From Nitrospira sp. (lineage in GTDB: Bacteria > Nitrospirota > Nitrospiria > Nitrospirales > Nitrospiraceae), in contig JAFEBL010000010.1 of the NCBI GenBank assembly GCA_018242665.1, forward strand, positions 146,206-210,205: 64,000 nucleotides of DNA, given 5' to 3'. The notes beneath the pieces were generated by a model, which was not told the DNA's origin, did no database searches, and saw only the letters and a list, made by a program, of their open reading frames with translations. The position numbers and the translations under genes are program-made. How positions within the stretch are numbered: the stretch's first letter is position 1; each line of letters starts with the position of its first letter. Positions 48,632 to 58,064 of this stretch are shown here, in pieces.

Positions 48632-48730
48632 TGCCTGTCTGAACGAACGCCCAGTGCCCCAGACCCGCCGCTATCGGCTCTGCCCGCGCGGAGCCGCAGG
48701 ACGAGTTCGGCACGGAATCCCTGCCCCGCG

Positions 48731-48946
48731 TTACCGCGAGGCTCGAATGAGTTCGGCGATCTTGTCCTTGGTGGCCAACTTCTCTTTTTGCAGCTGCTTC
48801 TTCAGTACTTCTTCCGCCGGCGTGAGCACGTGCCGCCGTTGGAGATCGGCCAGCTCCGCATCAAGGCGATGGTGAGATTCTTCAAGCGCCCGAAACTCTG
48901 TGTTGGACCGCCGTAACCGCTCAGTGATCGCCGTCTCCGTCTGCAT
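48731..48946 (-). CDS. DUF465 (YdcH-like) small coiled-coil protein
   Basis: A 71-residue helical protein with the DUF465 pattern: a first helix (FRALEESHHRLDAELADLQ), a turn, then LTPAEEVLKKQLQKEKLATKDKI. The family is short, cytoplasmic and of unknown function. It sits between rimI and tatC in the minus-strand run. Confidence 0.8.
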   Translation of the reverse strand: MQTETAITERLRRSNTEFRALEESHHRLDAELADLQRRHVLTPAEEVLKKQLQKEKLATKDKIAELIRASR

Positions 48947-49018
48947 GTCGCACCTCCTGGTTGACTACATACGTTCGTGGATGACCGTCGAGTTACCCGC
49001 CGCCCCGAGTAGAGGCTC

Positions 49019-49519
49019 TCAGGGCTGCCCGCACAAAGCACTCACCTCCAGCGGCGCCAGTTCCATCAGCACCGCGTCTTCCTCAGGGTTCACATAATAC
49101 CGCGCCCGTGTCGCCGTCTGACAAAATCCCAGCCGCTCATAGAGGCTCCGCGCCTCTAGATTGGATGTTCGTACCTCCAACATGGCTCTGGTTGCCCCGC
49201 GCGCTACCCCGCTTCGTAGCGCCGTACAGACCAGTTTTGTCGCCAGTCCCTGCCGCCTGAATGGACTGAGCACCGCCAGGTTCATCAACCGCAATTCTTC
49301 GAAGACAATCCAGTAGCAGAAGTACCCGGCAATCACGCGCGCCCCGGAAATTGGGTCGGGGCATTTCGCGACCAAGAACCGCGCAAATTGATTGCCGGAC
49401 AGTTCCGCCGCCAACATTTTGCGCGTCCAGGGGGCCGAGAAGCAAGCCTGTTCGATGGCCAACACTTCGTCCAACGCCTCGGTTGTCGCCGGCTCGATGA
49501 TCACCGAATCTGACACCAT
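49019..49519 (-). CDS. rimI: Ribosomal-protein alanine N-acetyltransferase RimI
   Basis: A 166-residue GNAT acetyltransferase. Visible are the N-terminal FSAPWTRKML motif, IAGYFCYWIVFEELRLMNLAVLSPFRRQGLATKL (the acetyl-CoA loop RRQGLA) and EVRTSNLEARSLYERLGF. This is the RimI pattern. It is adjacent to tsaB, a very common pairing. Confidence 0.93.
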   Translation of the reverse strand: MVSDSVIIEPATTEALDEVLAIEQACFSAPWTRKMLAAELSGNQFARFLVAKCPDPISGARVIAGYFCYWIVFEELRLMNLAVLSPFRRQGLATKLVCTALRSGVARGATRAMLEVRTSNLEARSLYERLGFCQTATRARYYVNPEEDAVLMELAPLEVSALCGQP

Positions 49520-49546
49520 ATTCAGCGCAATACTCCCACGATCAGC

Positions 49547-50368
49547 CTATTGTTTGGGCTGAGAATCACGACTTCTGCGAGCACCCGTTTTCCTCTGGTC
49601 CAGCTTCTTTGCCACACGTTCCCGCCGGCGCTCAAGCGCCGACACACCCTGTAGTTCGTCGAATTTGACCTCCGCTTCGGTGCGTTGCACGTACCGCGGC
49701 ACCAACGCCTCTTCAGCGACCTGATTGGCAGCCCGACGCTGTTGTGCCGCCAGCCCGACACTGACCGCTGAAGGACGCTGACGGTCCGCATCCACTTCCA
49801 GAACCGTGACACCTATCCCCCCAACCGCCTGACGGATTTCCTGGCCATACGCCTGCCAGCCATCGCCGAATACCGTGACGCGCTTGATGCCCTGACACAT
49901 CTTAGCAACGGAAGACGGTGGCCCGACCTGTTCGGCGAGATGGGTCCGCAAACCTTGTCCCGGCTGCCATTCATACGCCGCCCAATAGACCTCGTTGTGA
50001 CGACTCTTCAGCACCGGGATGAGCAACCCCTGCACATCACGCAGGTTCCACGCCATCGCTTCGAGCGTCGGCACCGGAATGATGGACGTCCCAAGCACAG
50101 CGCGAAATCCCAGCATCGTCGCGAGCCCGACACGGAGTCCGGTAAACGAGCCTGGGCCAATCGACACGGCTAATCCGTGAAGATCAGCCAGCCGCACGCC
50201 CGCGTCATGTAACACACGATCAATGGCGCCCATCAGCGAACGCGCGTGGGAGCCGGCGGCATCCTGTTGCAGCAAGGCCGCAATCTGCCCACCGCGCAAC
50301 AGGGCCACGCTTTGCCAGGCCGTGGCAGTTTCAACCGCCAACAGATGGTCCACCGATGGCGCCGTCAT
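49547..50368 (-). CDS. tsaB: tRNA t6A biosynthesis protein TsaB
   Basis: A 273-residue protein of the ASKHA fold: LAVETATAWQSVALLRGG, SHARSLMGAIDRVL and the signature LHGLAVSIGPGSFTGLRVGLAT. It works with TsaC, TsaD and TsaE to make threonylcarbamoyl-adenosine-37 in ANN-decoding tRNAs. The C-terminal 50 residues are charged and extended compared with typical TsaB. Its start overlaps the stop of the lipoprotein gene upstream by four bases; rimI is downstream. Confidence 0.93.
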   Translation of the reverse strand: MTAPSVDHLLAVETATAWQSVALLRGGQIAALLQQDAAGSHARSLMGAIDRVLHDAGVRLADLHGLAVSIGPGSFTGLRVGLATMLGFRAVLGTSIIPVPTLEAMAWNLRDVQGLLIPVLKSRHNEVYWAAYEWQPGQGLRTHLAEQVGPPSSVAKMCQGIKRVTVFGDGWQAYGQEIRQAVGGIGVTVLEVDADRQRPSAVSVGLAAQQRRAANQVAEEALVPRYVQRTEAEVKFDELQGVSALERRRERVAKKLDQRKTGARRSRDSQPKQ

Positions 50369-51234
50369 ACCCGTCCCAGTTCACCCGGTTTGATCGGCTC
50401 GTTCGGCACCAACTCATGGAACGTCACCTGGAGACTGCCTGAACCCTGGCCGTCGGTCATTCGAATGGCAAAGGGACGCATGATGCGCTTATCTCCCACG
50501 GAAGACTGGCCGTTCAATGTCGGCGTCACCTCCGGCGCGGCGCCGACTGCGCGATAGTCATCAAATTGCATCGTGGCCTCGATGTCGCCCTCCGGCGTCA
50601 GCCGTTCTTCCTGCACCACCAGCAAATTGCGGCGATCAAACCAGATGCGCCGGCTGACAAACGGCGCCGCGCCGGCAGATCCCGCCTCCGTGAACACATC
50701 GAGCCGATAGCGATCGCCGTCCTCCGACAACCGGACCTGTTCCTGCGGCCCCACGGCCTGTGTGCCGGTAATGCCGCTCATGGCCCAGACACTCAACTGA
50801 AAGGGACGCGTGAGCTTTCCCAGTTGGTCGGCTTCAGACGGACGGCCCGTCACTTCCTTTCCCATGGTCGGCAGACGAAGTTTGAATTGATCCTCGATCT
50901 GCACGAACTCGAAAATTTCACTGCCCACCGCGGAGAACCCCCGCAACCGGATGGCGTTGGGGCGCTCATAAAACACCGTACCCTGAATACGCTGGCCGAT
51001 CGGCAAAATGCCGCCGGTGATTTTCGCGCTGAACAATCCCTTGATTGTGCGCACCTCCCCTGCCTGCTCTTGCAGGAGTGTGATGAGCTGCTCTGCCGTC
51101 GCCTGCTTAAGTTCGACCGTGTCCCGTGGACCGAACAACGCGCAGCCGGAGACGGTGAAGAGAACGAGCAGGACGGCACACAGCAGGTGAGGCGTTCGTT
51201 TCACAATTTCCCTTTTACCTCGGCCGTCCGTCAT
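50365..51234 (-). CDS. Lipoprotein, LolB/DUF4292-like
   Basis: A 289-residue protein. A hydrophobic segment ends in lipobox TVSGC (Cys31), then a beta-rich body (ITGGILPIGQRIQGTVFYERPNAIRLRG, then FEFVQIEDQFKLRLP) that looks like the half-barrel of LolB/LolA-type or DUF4292 lipoproteins. It may bind lipid or lipoprotein in the periplasm. The start overlaps radA by four bases; a GTG at 51204 is an alternative start closer to the signal sequence. It overlaps tsaB by four bases at its end. Confidence 0.7.
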   Translation of the reverse strand: MTDGRGKREIVKRTPHLLCAVLLVLFTVSGCALFGPRDTVELKQATAEQLITLLQEQAGEVRTIKGLFSAKITGGILPIGQRIQGTVFYERPNAIRLRGFSAVGSEIFEFVQIEDQFKLRLPTMGKEVTGRPSEADQLGKLTRPFQLSVWAMSGITGTQAVGPQEQVRLSEDGDRYRLDVFTEAGSAGAAPFVSRRIWFDRRNLLVVQEERLTPEGDIEATMQFDDYRAVGAAPEVTPTLNGQSSVGDKRIMRPFAIRMTDGQGSGSLQVTFHELVPNEPIKPGELGRV

Positions 51235-52592
51235 GCGAGGACCGCATCCAGGGCATCACCCACTTCCTTGATGCCGACCAGCTCAATGCCCTCGACCGAG
51301 TCCAACTTCGCCACATTGCGTTCCGGCAAGAGGCACCGTTTGAAGCCCATCTTTGCCGCCTCGCGAATGCGCAATTCGGCCTGGCTGATGGCCCTCACCT
51401 CGCCGCCGAGGCCCACTTCCCCCATCACCAGCGTTGTGAAATCAATCGGGCTTTCGCGCAAACTTGATGTCACAGCGGCAACGATCCCCAGATCAATCGC
51501 CGGTTCATCAATATGGATGCCGCCGACCACGTTCACATACACATCCTGCCCGGAGAGATGCATGCCCAGCCGCTTTTCCATCACCGCCAACAGCAGTGAC
51601 AGCCGATTGGCCTCCACGCCATTGGCCATCCGCTTCGGCATGGGATAGTTCGTGCTTGATACCAGCGCCTGAAGCTCCACAAGAATCGGCCGGGTTCCCT
51701 CCAAGCTGGACACCACCACGGAGCCGGTGCTGTGCTGCGGTCGTTCGGCAAGAAAGAGTTCGGACGGATTGCTGACTTCCTCCAGCCCGCCGTCCTTCAT
51801 TTCAAACACCCCGATCTCATTCGTGGATCCAAACCGGTTTTTCACCGCCCGCAAAATCCTGAAGCTATGACTTTTGTCGCCCTCAAAATACAACACCGTA
51901 TCGACAATGTGTTCCAGCAAGCGTGGTCCGGCGATGGCGCCTTCTTTCGTGACATGCCCGATGATAAATACCGGTACGTTGTTCCGCTTGGCGAACCACA
52001 TCAACTGCCCGGCCACTTCCTGCACCTGACTGATACTGCCCGGCGCCGAGGTGAGTTGCTCGGTATAGACGGTCTGAATCGAATCCACGACCACCGCCGC
52101 CGGTTTGATCTCCTGAATGGCTTTGAGAATGAGTTCGAGGGAAGTTTCGCCGAGAATCAGGAGCTGCTTGCCGCCGATGCCAAGCCGTTCGCCACGCATC
52201 TTGATCTGCCGGGGCGACTCCTCGCCGGACACATACAAGACCTGTTCGCCCGCTTCCGCCAGCAGGGGCAATGCCTGCAGCAATAACGTGGTTTTTCCGA
52301 TGCCCGGGTCGCCGCCGATCAGCATCACGGAGCCGGGCACCACGCCTCCGCCCAAGACACGGTCGAACTCCCCCAGGCCGGTGCTGCGCCGGGGCTCCCC
52401 CACGATTTCAATGTCGGCCATGGGAGTCGCAACGGCTGTGGCCGATTTGACCAAGCTCTGCCGGCCTTTGGGGGCCGAAGCCACCCGTTCTTCCTTGAAG
52501 CTATTCCAGCCGCCGCAGTCGGGACAACGTCCCAGCCAGCGGGGTGCTTGATGGCCGCAGGTTTGACAATGAAACGTCGTTTTTTCCTTCAT
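51231..52592 (-). CDS. radA: DNA repair protein RadA (branch-migration ATPase)
   Basis: A 453-residue protein. The N-terminal zinc finger CQTCGHQAPRWLGRCPDCGGW, the RecA-like core with Walker A GGDPGIGKTT, the RadA-specific KNRFGSTNEIGVFEM motif, and a Lon-protease-like C-terminal domain (LGLGGEVRAISQAELR-type segment) are all present. The ATG at 52592 is used because the 75 residues before it are not family-like. RadA helps recombinational repair. Confidence 0.95.
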   Translation of the reverse strand: MKEKTTFHCQTCGHQAPRWLGRCPDCGGWNSFKEERVASAPKGRQSLVKSATAVATPMADIEIVGEPRRSTGLGEFDRVLGGGVVPGSVMLIGGDPGIGKTTLLLQALPLLAEAGEQVLYVSGEESPRQIKMRGERLGIGGKQLLILGETSLELILKAIQEIKPAAVVVDSIQTVYTEQLTSAPGSISQVQEVAGQLMWFAKRNNVPVFIIGHVTKEGAIAGPRLLEHIVDTVLYFEGDKSHSFRILRAVKNRFGSTNEIGVFEMKDGGLEEVSNPSELFLAERPQHSTGSVVVSSLEGTRPILVELQALVSSTNYPMPKRMANGVEANRLSLLLAVMEKRLGMHLSGQDVYVNVVGGIHIDEPAIDLGIVAAVTSSLRESPIDFTTLVMGEVGLGGEVRAISQAELRIREAAKMGFKRCLLPERNVAKLDSVEGIELVGIKEVGDALDAVLA

Positions 52593-52746
52593 CCGCCCCT
52601 GTCGTCTCTCACCAAAAATCTCAGCCCATCGTAAAGGAAACAAGGCAGAAAAAGGAAGGAGGACCGGGACTCCTGGACAATGCAAATCAACGACGGGGCT
52701 GCTGGCCGGAACGGGGACCGGACCGCCACGAGGACGGCAGGAAATC

Positions 52747-53565
52747 TCAGGGCTGTGGAGCCGTGACTGGAAGACCGGAGAAGTGGAACAGGGCGATGGC
52801 AGCGGCGGTCGCAGCATTGAGAGACTCGACCTCGGGCCTCAGGGGAATGGTGAAGCGAACTGTCGCTGCCTGAAGCAATGCCTCTGACAGTCCCCGGCTC
52901 TCGCTCCCAATGGCCACGATCGTTTTGGCCGGCAAGGTCCGTATCGATCGGATGGGCACGGTCCCTCCACTGGCCTCAACGTCGGCTGCCATGATCGTAC
53001 ATCCGAGCTGCAGCAACTGCTCCACGGAGGTGTGAGAAAAAATCGGGAGTTGAAAGAGTGTACCAGCGGTCCCCCGCACGACTTTCGGATTAAACACATC
53101 GACCGAATGCGGCGCCATCCACAAGGCATTCACATCGAACCCCGCCGCCGTTCGAATAATCGTGCCGATGTTGGCCGGGTCCTGCAGCATGTCGCCGTAG
53201 AGACCGAACACCCTGGGCTGGGCCAATATGGCAGCCTGATCCCACGATGGCTGGTGGACGATCGCCAACGCGCCGCTGGACGTTTCAACCTGCGACAGCT
53301 GAGCCAGCGTCTCCTCCGGGCAACCGTAGAGCGTGACGCGGCTTTCCAAGAAGAGGTCCTTGATATCGTCTGGTTGATGCTCGAGAAACCCCGGCGCCAC
53401 AATGACACAGACAAATCGGTTGGGAGCCGAGCGCAGCAACTCGACGATGGGCTTCGTGCCCTCAAGTACGAAGACACGTTCGCGATCACGCGTCCGCTTC
53501 GTCTTGATGACATCCCGGATGTGCGAAAGATAGTTGCGGGAAACGATACGAAGTAAGGAGGTCAA
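52747..53565 (-). CDS. SpoU/TrmH-family RNA 2'-O-methyltransferase
   Basis: A 272-residue enzyme. The N-terminal part resembles an RNA-binding substrate domain (LSHIRDVIKTKRTRDRERVFVLEG). The SPOUT knot has DPANIGTIIRTAAGF, AIGSESRGLSEAL and LRPEVESLNAATAAAIALF. It resembles RlmB/TsnR-type rRNA methyltransferases; the exact target is not known. No ATG is available, and a TTG at 53565 is the likely start. Confidence 0.85.
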   Translation of the reverse strand: MTSLLRIVSRNYLSHIRDVIKTKRTRDRERVFVLEGTKPIVELLRSAPNRFVCVIVAPGFLEHQPDDIKDLFLESRVTLYGCPEETLAQLSQVETSSGALAIVHQPSWDQAAILAQPRVFGLYGDMLQDPANIGTIIRTAAGFDVNALWMAPHSVDVFNPKVVRGTAGTLFQLPIFSHTSVEQLLQLGCTIMAADVEASGGTVPIRSIRTLPAKTIVAIGSESRGLSEALLQAATVRFTIPLRPEVESLNAATAAAIALFHFSGLPVTAPQP

Positions 53566-53634
53566 AGTTACCCAGGTAGGAACCGAATCGGTGGGGGAAC
53601 TCGGCCTGGCTAGGCCAAGCCCCCCGCCATCGCG

Positions 53635-53976
53635 CTATTTGCGTTTCTTGCCGGATGCGGCTTCCGCGGCGCGGATGCGTTGCGCGCGGACTTTCGCCCG
53701 CTTCAGAGCCGAGAGTTTGCCGCGCGTGCGATCACGTTCGGCTTTCAATCGCTCTAACTGCGCACGGAGATGCACCCGTTCTTCCTTGTAAATACTGGCG
53801 CACTCCGCCGGAGACAGGTTCGTCCAGTCCCCCGTTCCACGTGCCCGCTTGATCCGCGCTTCTAAAGATTCCCGCAAGAGCTTCTCACGCATCGACATCA
53901 AAGACTGCAAGGCTTCCTGCCGCCGCTGGACTTCTTCCTCTTCGGCCATGATGCCGCGAATGTCGGTTCCTAACAT
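53635..53976 (-). CDS. Small charged coiled-coil protein of unknown function
   Basis: A 113-residue protein, nearly all helix and highly charged, with a long heptad-like stretch (EERVHLRAQLERLKAERDRT) and a very basic C-terminus (ASGKKRK). A central segment (LSPAECASIYKEERVHLRAQ) stands out but is not one I know. It is upstream of the SpoU methyltransferase gene on the same strand. A nucleic-acid- or ribosome-binding role would fit but is only a guess. Confidence 0.55.
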   Translation of the reverse strand: MLGTDIRGIMAEEEEVQRRQEALQSLMSMREKLLRESLEARIKRARGTGDWTNLSPAECASIYKEERVHLRAQLERLKAERDRTRGKLSALKRAKVRAQRIRAAEAASGKKRK

Positions 53977-54152
53977 CGGCTGATCCTCCTCGCTGAGAAT
54001 ATCAGTGACAACGGGTCATTCTACCCGATTTCATCATCTTTGTTCTACCTAGGAGAATGAGTCGTAAGGTATTGAAGTTGCGGAGAAGTGCTGAACGTGG
54101 CCCAGAATCAATGGGTTGCATGGCAGAAAAGGGATGCAGTAAGATTCCTGCC

Positions 54153-54623
54153 ATGCCCCATATTGGAACCCTGATTCGTGCCTGGCGACTGTCCCAGAAA
54201 TGTTCAGAGCAGGCCTTCGCCCAGCGAGCCGGGATTGATGCCGGCCTCTTGGAAGCACTGGAGGCCGAACAGGCCGATCCTCAGACCTCGACGCTCGAAG
54301 CGCTCGCCGGAGCGTTGAAGATACCGCTTCCCTGGCTCTTTATCCACCCCAGCGAGTTGGACTTGCTGTGTAAGGATGACGAGGAAGAAGGGCTCTCCCT
54401 CTCCACCCTGACCGGGGCCGATCCGGTCATGGATAGACTGCTGGTCGCCTCAGGCCACGACCGGACCCTCTACGTGCTCCTCACCGCGCTGATTCAAAGT
54501 GGAGAACCGAAACTCCTACGCGCCGCAGAAGTGAGCCTCCGCAGCCTGGTCAAACAGTCCAAACAGGCGACGGTTCCGTGGCAATCCCGCCCACCTGGAC
54601 ATTTCGAGCCGCCCAGCGACTAG
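54153..54623 (+). CDS. XRE-family helix-turn-helix protein
   Basis: A protein of about 156 residues. Residues 1-65 form a Cro/CI helix-turn-helix (LIRAWRLSQKCSEQAFAQRA then LEALEAEQADPQTSTLEALA). The second half (DRLLVASGHDRTLYVLLTAL, then IQSGEPKLLRAAEVSLRSLV) is helical and unassigned. The start is uncertain; ATGs at 54057 and 54120 would lengthen the N-terminus without adding recognisable domain. It is convergent with the OPT transporter gene. Confidence 0.7.
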   Translation: MPHIGTLIRAWRLSQKCSEQAFAQRAGIDAGLLEALEAEQADPQTSTLEALAGALKIPLPWLFIHPSELDLLCKDDEEEGLSLSTLTGADPVMDRLLVASGHDRTLYVLLTALIQSGEPKLLRAAEVSLRSLVKQSKQATVPWQSRPPGHFEPPSD

Positions 54624-54658
54624 CGCAGCCGACTCGTCTTCCAGATCAGACCTTCCCG

Positions 54659-56662
54659 TCAGCCGGTTGGCGTCGCCGCCTTCTGAGTACCGTTGTTCGA
54701 TTGAGCAGACCGCACGAGGACCAACCCGACCAGGGCCAAGGCCAGGAGTCCCGGCCACCCTCCCCATGGTGGGGCCGCAAAGAGCTGAAAAGGGTCGCCT
54801 GCAAGTCCGGGCCACAACGAACTCAGCGCAACCGGCAGGGCTAACACAATTCCCACCAGCGCTTCTCCGGTTACCAACCCGGCTGCACAGAGCAGCCCCC
54901 GATCTTCCGTGGACACCGATGATCCTGATCGACCCCTTCGAACCCACTCCGCTAGGCAGCCTCCAAGCAAGATGGTCACAGACAATTTCAACGGCAGATA
55001 CAGACCAAGCGCCACGGCGAGCACGGGGAACCGGAGTTCAGCCTGGCGTCGTGCCTGCCGGGCATCGAGCAGAATGACCGCCACCCCCAGCAGCATGCCG
55101 ATCACCAGCAGATGCCAGGGTAACGAGCCACCGAACACGCCGCCGGCAAGCTTCGCCATGAGCGTGGCTTGGGGGGCCGCCAAGGGATGAGGATGCGCGT
55201 CCGTCATCTCCCCGATGCCATACTTCGCCTGCAGCAACGACAGCACCGGCACGATGACGACGGCCCCGGTCGCAACCCCGATGACCTGCATGACCTGCTG
55301 CTTCCAGGGTGTGGCACCGACCAGGTGGCCGGTCTTCAGATCCTGCATATTGTCCCCGCCCATGGCCGCAGCACAGCACACCACCGCTCCAACCAGCAAA
55401 GCCGCCGCCGGGCCGGCCGGATTGCCCTGTCCCATGATGGCCAGCAACAGCAACGAGGCGAGCATGATCGTCGCGATGGTGACGCCGGAGACGGGATTGC
55501 TTGAGCTGCCGACCAGACCGGCCATGTATCCGGCCACGGCGGAAAACAAGAACGCGGTGACGACCATGAGCAGGGTCAGGCCGATTCCACTCAAGAGGCT
55601 CCCGCCCAACAGGCTCCGATACAGCACCAGCATAGGAGCCAGCGAAAGGACTGTCAGTCCGATCAGCCAGACGACCCCGGCGTCCCGTTCGGTCCGCGAG
55701 AGGCTCTGCAGTGAACGGGATTCATCACGGGTGCGATACAGCGCCATCAACTGTTGCAGGCTCTGCACAATCGGACCGCGAATCTGGATGAGAGTCCACA
55801 CGCCACCCACCAACATGGCGCCGATTCCGATGTACCGAATCTGTCCGCTCCAGGTCGCCTTGGCAGCTGCCACACCAATCAGGGTGTCCGCCGGCGGCAC
55901 AATTGTCTGATGCAACGGCAGCAGGACCAGCCAGCCGATGGCCCCGCCGAGACACACCACCATGGCCGTATTCAGTCCGATGATGTACCCCACCGCCACC
56001 AGCGCCGGGGACAGATTGAGCCCTCCATAGAATGTTGAGCGGCCCAGCTGAAGCGCCCCCTCCAACGATTCGCTCCAGAGTTTGAGTCCGCCTTCGGCAA
56101 ACTTGAAACCACCGCCCAAGGCCGCCGCCCCAAGCAGCAACCGCACCGGCCCTCCCGCCCGCCCGCCCGCGGCCGCTCCGACTTTCAAGACTTCCGCTGT
56201 GGCCACACCTTCAGGAAACCGCAAGCGCGCGTGGACGATCAAGGCGCGGCGCAAAGGAATGGTGAACAACACTCCTAGCACCCCGCCGACCAGCGATACA
56301 GTCACCGTCTGCCAATAGTCGAACGACTCCCAATAACCCAGAAGGACCAACCCCGGAATCGTGAAGATCACCCCAGCCGCCAGCGCCTCGCCGGATGAAG
56401 CCGCCGTCTGCACGATGTTATTTTCCAGAATGTTCGATTGGCGAAACAGGCGCAGCACCGCCATGGACACCACAGCGGCTGGAATAGACGCGGACACCGT
56501 CATGCCCGCAAAGAGTCCCAGATAGGCGTTCGCACCCGCCAGCACAGCGGCCAGCACCACCGACAGAATCACGGCTTTCGGCGTGATTTCCGGCAACGAC
56601 ACAGACGGCGGAACGAGCGGAACATCCGGAGGCTCGATCGCTGGCTCCTGCTCCCGCCTCAT
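54659..56662 (-). CDS. OPT-family oligopeptide transporter
   Basis: A 667-residue membrane protein with about 15-16 helices. Early motifs (AVLAGANAYLGLFAGMTVSASIPAAVVSM and NNIVQTAASSGEALAAGVIFTIPGL) and GDNMQDLKTGHLVGATPWKQQ are characteristic of bacterial OPT proteins. It imports peptides or metal-chelate compounds; the exact substrate is unknown. It begins four bases after the RlmI-like gene ends, so the two share an operon. Confidence 0.92.
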   Translation of the reverse strand: MRREQEPAIEPPDVPLVPPSVSLPEITPKAVILSVVLAAVLAGANAYLGLFAGMTVSASIPAAVVSMAVLRLFRQSNILENNIVQTAASSGEALAAGVIFTIPGLVLLGYWESFDYWQTVTVSLVGGVLGVLFTIPLRRALIVHARLRFPEGVATAEVLKVGAAAGGRAGGPVRLLLGAAALGGGFKFAEGGLKLWSESLEGALQLGRSTFYGGLNLSPALVAVGYIIGLNTAMVVCLGGAIGWLVLLPLHQTIVPPADTLIGVAAAKATWSGQIRYIGIGAMLVGGVWTLIQIRGPIVQSLQQLMALYRTRDESRSLQSLSRTERDAGVVWLIGLTVLSLAPMLVLYRSLLGGSLLSGIGLTLLMVVTAFLFSAVAGYMAGLVGSSSNPVSGVTIATIMLASLLLLAIMGQGNPAGPAAALLVGAVVCCAAAMGGDNMQDLKTGHLVGATPWKQQVMQVIGVATGAVVIVPVLSLLQAKYGIGEMTDAHPHPLAAPQATLMAKLAGGVFGGSLPWHLLVIGMLLGVAVILLDARQARRQAELRFPVLAVALGLYLPLKLSVTILLGGCLAEWVRRGRSGSSVSTEDRGLLCAAGLVTGEALVGIVLALPVALSSLWPGLAGDPFQLFAAPPWGGWPGLLALALVGLVLVRSAQSNNGTQKAATPTG

Positions 56663-56666
56663 GTCC

Positions 56667-57863
56667 TTACAACACCTGCACGATGAAACATTTCAAGTAC
56701 CGCGTCTCCGGCATGCCCGCGAGCACCGGATGGTCCGGCCCTTGCCCGCGCTGTTCCAACAAGCGGATCTGGCGATTGGCATCGCGTGCCGCCGACTGGA
56801 GCATCTTCCAGAAATCGTCATCGCTCACCGGTTGCGAGCAGGAGCAACTGACCAGCACGCCGCCGGGCTGCAAGAGACGGAGCCCACGCAAATTGACATC
56901 TTTATACCCGGCCAACGCATGGGGCACGGCTTTTTTGCTTCGAGCAAACGCCGGCGGATCGAGAATCACCAGGTCATACCGTTGCTGGTTCCGTTCAAGC
57001 GCACGCAGTTCATCAAAGGCATCGGCCTGCCGGTAGTGGCAGATGACCGCCACGTGATTCTGCTCCGCATGGGCCTGGGCCAAGGCGACCGCCGCCGCAC
57101 TGACATCCAATCCTTCGACCGATTGCGCCCCTGCCAATGCCGCCTGTACACCGAAGGCGCCGGTATGGCAAAACGCGTCCAACACGCGCTTTCCCTTGGC
57201 ATAGACGGCCGCAGCCAACCGATTCTCACGCTGATCGCAGAACCAGCCGGTTTTTTGGCCCTCCGCAAAATCGACCGTGAACTGAGCCTTGCCCTCATGG
57301 ATCTGCACCGTCGTGGGCCCGTCACCGCGAAGAAATCCTTTCGCCAACGGCAGCCCTTCCAACGCCCGGCTTTTCGCATCGTTGCGCAGATAGACGGTCT
57401 TCACTCCTGCCTCTTGCACCAGGAGGTCACCCAAAAGTTCTTTCCGCACATCCATGCCGTAACCGAGCGCCTGCATCACCGCGACATCGGCAAACCGGTC
57501 CACCACCAGCCCCGGCAACAGATCACTCTCGCCATGGACCAGACGGCAGGCATTCGCATGGAGCGTGACCATGCCGCGAAGGGCAACGGCAGCTTGAAGA
57601 CGCGCGGCAAAAAAGGCCTCGTCGATCACGTCCTCCTGGAAGGTGAGTAAGCGGACACGGATTTTCGAATGCGGGTTGTACAGGCCACGCCCCAGAAATC
57701 GTTTCCGGTGTGTGTACACATCAACCAGATCACCGGGAGCCGGCGTACCTAGCACCTCGGCGACATTGGTCTCGAATATCCAAAGATGCCCGTAATAACG
57801 CGGCTGATCACGTTCTGCAGTGAGGAGAATTTTTGCGGTCGAACCGGTGACAAGATGAGTCAT
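56667..57863 (-). CDS. Class I rRNA methyltransferase, RlmI-like
   Basis: A 398-residue enzyme. It has a PUA-type N-terminal domain (ERDQPRYYGHLWIFETNV), a middle domain with LVHGESDLLPGLVVDRF, and a class I S-adenosylmethionine fold (VLDAFCHTGAFGVQAALAGA, DLVILDPPAFARSKK). The DPPxF motif fits cytosine-5 or related base methylation as in RlmI (23S rRNA C1962). The ATG at 57863 is preferred to an upstream TTG. It is divergent from the decarboxylase gene, with a structured element between. Confidence 0.88.
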   Translation of the reverse strand: MTHLVTGSTAKILLTAERDQPRYYGHLWIFETNVAEVLGTPAPGDLVDVYTHRKRFLGRGLYNPHSKIRVRLLTFQEDVIDEAFFAARLQAAVALRGMVTLHANACRLVHGESDLLPGLVVDRFADVAVMQALGYGMDVRKELLGDLLVQEAGVKTVYLRNDAKSRALEGLPLAKGFLRGDGPTTVQIHEGKAQFTVDFAEGQKTGWFCDQRENRLAAAVYAKGKRVLDAFCHTGAFGVQAALAGAQSVEGLDVSAAAVALAQAHAEQNHVAVICHYRQADAFDELRALERNQQRYDLVILDPPAFARSKKAVPHALAGYKDVNLRGLRLLQPGGVLVSCSCSQPVSDDDFWKMLQSAARDANRQIRLLEQRGQGPDHPVLAGMPETRYLKCFIVQVL

Positions 57864-57891
57864 GGTGATCCGTGTATCCAAATATCAATGA

Positions 57892-57975
57892 GCATCGCCG
57901 CGACGCAGCGAACGGCACCCGAGGGTGCCTGAAACAATGCAGCGAAGCAACCGGGGCACCGAAGGCGTGCGATGC
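57892..57975. repeat. Structured palindromic element (REP-like or cis-acting RNA)
   Basis: GCATCGC at 57892-57898 pairs with 57969-57975; after a CGCG bulge, ACGC 57903-57906 pairs with GCGT 57965-57968. Inside, GGCACCC 57914-57920 pairs perfectly with GGGTGCC 57923-57929, and a second GGCACC at 57955-57960 can pair with the same GGTGCC. This gives two mutually exclusive hairpins. It lies between divergent genes and could act on either transcript. It matches no riboswitch consensus I know; a dispersed REP-type palindrome is the main alternative. Confidence 0.55.
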
Positions 57976-58064
57976 AGCCGCTTTGCTTGACCTTCCCCCA
58001 CACCTATGGTTTGCTGCGAGAAGCGCCGACAGCGACGGTGAGCTACAAGGAGCGGCTGACATCT

